Source: Deltaproteobacteria bacterium
Lineage (GTDB): Bacteria > Desulfobacterota > DSM-4660 > Desulfatiglandales > B25-G16
Assembly (NCBI GenBank): GCA_003646875.1
Contig: QMLT01000087.1
Span: 1-6,955, forward strand
DNA length: 6,955 bases
Direction: 5' to 3'
Shown here: positions 5,458 to 6,955 of the stretch, one piece after another
How positions within the stretch are numbered: the stretch's first letter is position 1
How the letters are laid out: the number at the start of each line of letters is the position of its first letter
Program-made: the position numbers and the translations under genes
The notes under the pieces: generated by a model
Database searches by the model: none
Told to the model about the DNA's origin: nothing
The model's input: the letters and a program-made list of their open reading frames with translations, nothing else

Positions 5458-6867
5458 ATGAGCAAGCATATTAACAAGGAAAATCAAACGCAACGAAAAA
5501 AACATTCTAAAAAAAAGCAGGGCGATTCCTTTGGTGTCATTAATCCAAACGCAGCCGGCATCGATGTGGGCTCCGAAGAACACTGGGTCGCGGTACCCAA
5601 AGACCGAGATGAAGAACCTGTGCGCAGTTTCAAATGCTTTACCGCTGATCTGCATGCCATGGCTGATTGGCTGAAAAAATGCAGTATCCAAACGGTGGTT
5701 ATGGAATCGACCGGTGTCTATTGGATTCCCATATTTCAGATCCTTGAAAGCCACGGCTTCGAGGTCAAACTGGTCAACGCAAGACATGTGAAGAATGTCC
5801 CTGGGCGTAAAACCGACGTATCGGACTGTCAATGGCTCCAACGTTTGCATACCTACGGACTTTTGTCCGGTTCCTTCCGGCCCGAAGACTCTATTTGTGT
5901 ACTGCGTAGCTTCTGGCGACATCGAGATACCCTTATTCGCTATGCCTCTTCCCATGTGCAGCATATGCAAAAGGCCCTCACCGAGATGAATATCCAATTG
6001 CACAAGGTGATCAGTGACATTACCGGATTGACCGGAATGCGCATAATCAGAGCTATACTGGCCGGTGAGCGCGACCTGGTAACATTGGCTCACATGAGAG
6101 ACCCTCGTATTAAGAGCAGCACCGAGCAGATAGCCAAGGCACTAGAGGGAGATTATCGAAAAGAACACCTCTTTGCCTTGCAACAAGCCGTTGAACTCTA
6201 TGATGTCTATCAGCAAAAGATCCAGGCCTGCGATCAGCAGATCGAGCAATATTTAACTCAATTAGATTCCAAAATAGACCTTGAATCTAATCCCCTTCCA
6301 GCCTCCACAAAGAGCAATAAAACACCAAAAGGCAATGCCCCTCATTTTGATCTACGCACCCATTTATACAGGATCAGCGGCGTTGACTTTACCCAGATCG
6401 ATGGACTGGATGCGGTCTCTGTGCACACCATCCTCTCCGAGGTGGGCCTTGATCCTGCCGCCTTTCACACAGAAAAACACTTTTGCTCCTGGCTTGGTCT
6501 GTCTCCCAACAATCGCATTACAGGAGGGAAAATCAAGAGCAGCAAAACAAGAAAGGTTATCAACCGTGCTACAAGCGCTTTCCGAATGTCAGCTCAGAGC
6601 CTCACCTATAGTTCAAGCGCCCTTGGGGGCTACTATCGTCGTATGTGTGCTCGGTTGGGCGCCCCAGAAGCAATTACCGCTACCGCCCACAAGCTGGCAC
6701 GAATTTTTTATCACCTCTGGAAAAATGGCGGAATCTATCAAGATCCCGGCCCACTTTATTATGAACAAAAATACAAAGAACGTGTTATCAATAATATGAT
6801 CAGAAAGGCCAAACAATTGGGCTTTCAACTTAACATAGAGCCTCTTAATGAGCTTCAAGTTTCTTAG
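5458..6867 (+). CDS. IS110-family transposase (DEDD, RNA-guided recombinase type)
   Basis: This enzyme carries out cut-out and insertion of the element through a RuvC-like DEDD domain and a C-terminal serine-bearing domain, guided in this family by a bridge RNA. The N-terminal domain (DEDD_Tnp_IS110) shows Asp36 in GIDVG, Glu83 in VMESTGVYW, and Asp120 and Asp123 in KTDVSDCQWL, so all four acidic residues are present. A helical, probably coiled-coil region covers about 225-270. The Transposase_20 domain spans about 314-415 with YRISGVDFTQIDGLDA, WLGLSPNNRITGGK and SSKTRK, followed by ALGGYYRRM and ITATAHKLARIFYHLW. At 469 residues it is longer than the ~330-residue IS621-type enzymes and belongs to the long branch, with a lysine-rich N-terminal extension (about 10-21). 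The position where shorter relatives carry the catalytic serine reads Thr365 by eye, with Ser371/Ser372 nearby. The gene appears intact. Confidence 0.95.
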   Translation: MSKHINKENQTQRKKHSKKKQGDSFGVINPNAAGIDVGSEEHWVAVPKDRDEEPVRSFKCFTADLHAMADWLKKCSIQTVVMESTGVYWIPIFQILESHGFEVKLVNARHVKNVPGRKTDVSDCQWLQRLHTYGLLSGSFRPEDSICVLRSFWRHRDTLIRYASSHVQHMQKALTEMNIQLHKVISDITGLTGMRIIRAILAGERDLVTLAHMRDPRIKSSTEQIAKALEGDYRKEHLFALQQAVELYDVYQQKIQACDQQIEQYLTQLDSKIDLESNPLPASTKSNKTPKGNAPHFDLRTHLYRISGVDFTQIDGLDAVSVHTILSEVGLDPAAFHTEKHFCSWLGLSPNNRITGGKIKSSKTRKVINRATSAFRMSAQSLTYSSSALGGYYRRMCARLGAPEAITATAHKLARIFYHLWKNGGIYQDPGPLYYEQKYKERVINNMIRKAKQLGFQLNIEPLNELQVS

Positions 6868-6955
6868 GAGCCACAAATTATCCCTAATTATCACGAACAA
6901 TTATTTAATAGATTTTTATTCCCACCTGCCGGACTATCCCGACTGACGGCTAGCG
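6868..6955. other. Right end of the element and/or flank, no gene seen
   Basis: This 88-base tail is AT-rich up to about 6920 and then GC-richer. Weak pairings are AATTA/TAATT just after the stop codon and GCCG/CGGC (6928-6931 with 6947-6950). It should contain the right end of the insertion sequence, but the junction could not be placed. No reading frame continues a DppC-type permease here. Confidence 0.4.

Larger units (their letters stand above)
5200..6900 (+). mobile_element. IS110-family insertion sequence (ends approximate)
   Basis: The element comprises a DEDD transposase gene, a long structured non-coding leader upstream of it and a short right end. IS110 elements lack conventional terminal inverted repeats and make little or no target duplication, and none were seen. 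The limits given here are therefore estimates: the left end lies somewhere between about 5148 and 5230, and the right end somewhere after the stop codon at 6867, possibly as far as the window edge. A long upstream and short downstream non-coding part is typical of the IS110 group rather than the IS1111 group, which keeps its guide RNA downstream. It sits downstream of a DppB-type permease gene, where the partner permease would be expected. Confidence 0.8.

Noticed and set aside
5305..6093. 262-codon open frame on the minus strand
   Set aside because: It lies antisense to the transposase gene and its structured leader, has no recognisable domain or ribosome binding site, and is explained as a shadow of the clearly coding plus strand.
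6281..6799. 172-codon open frame on the plus strand inside the transposase gene
   Set aside because: It overlaps the Transposase_20 domain in another frame; the overlapping frame has intact family motifs and this one has none.
5148..6955. Terminal inverted repeats and target-site duplication of the insertion sequence
   Set aside because: Only a shared GCTAG (5209-5213 and 6949-6953) was noticed, which is too short to define ends; IS110 elements normally lack such repeats.

Overview
The window reads as a piece of a Gram-negative bacterial chromosome of moderate GC content. Three things suggest Desulfobacterota (the former Deltaproteobacteria) or a relative: a CFI-box surface protein, a long peptide-binding protein without a lipobox, and AAAGTG-type intergenic repeats. 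That placement is an inference and is held loosely.

Positions 2-1372 carry the 3' end of a large exported protein. It has a fibronectin-like beta-sandwich, a GW-type beta domain, a C-terminal CFI box and two membrane helices. A strong intrinsic terminator (1470-1502) closes this transcript. A roughly 400-base intergenic region follows, ending in a well-formed sigma-70-type promoter (1660-1688) whose spacer holds a perfect 12-bp palindrome.

That promoter reads into a dipeptide/oligopeptide ABC transporter operon. The first gene (1775-3910) is a family 5 solute-binding protein with an extra ~150-residue block. The second (3986-4945) is the DppB/OppB-type inner-membrane permease. The second permease (DppC/OppC) and the ATPases (DppD/DppF) that complete such importers are not in the window. 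The operon is instead followed by a short repeat-rich segment (4951-5147) and then by an insertion sequence.

The insertion sequence is a member of the IS110 family. Its 469-residue DEDD transposase (5458-6867) is preceded by about 220-260 non-coding bases. Part of this leader (about 5244-5400) folds by eye into three consecutive hairpins, one with a 12-bp stem and a large internal loop. The position and architecture match the bridge RNA (seekRNA) that IS110-group elements use to select donor and target DNA, and this is the most interesting object in the window. The exact ends of the element could not be fixed. The insertion lies where the next transporter gene would be expected, so it probably separates or polarises the rest of the operon.
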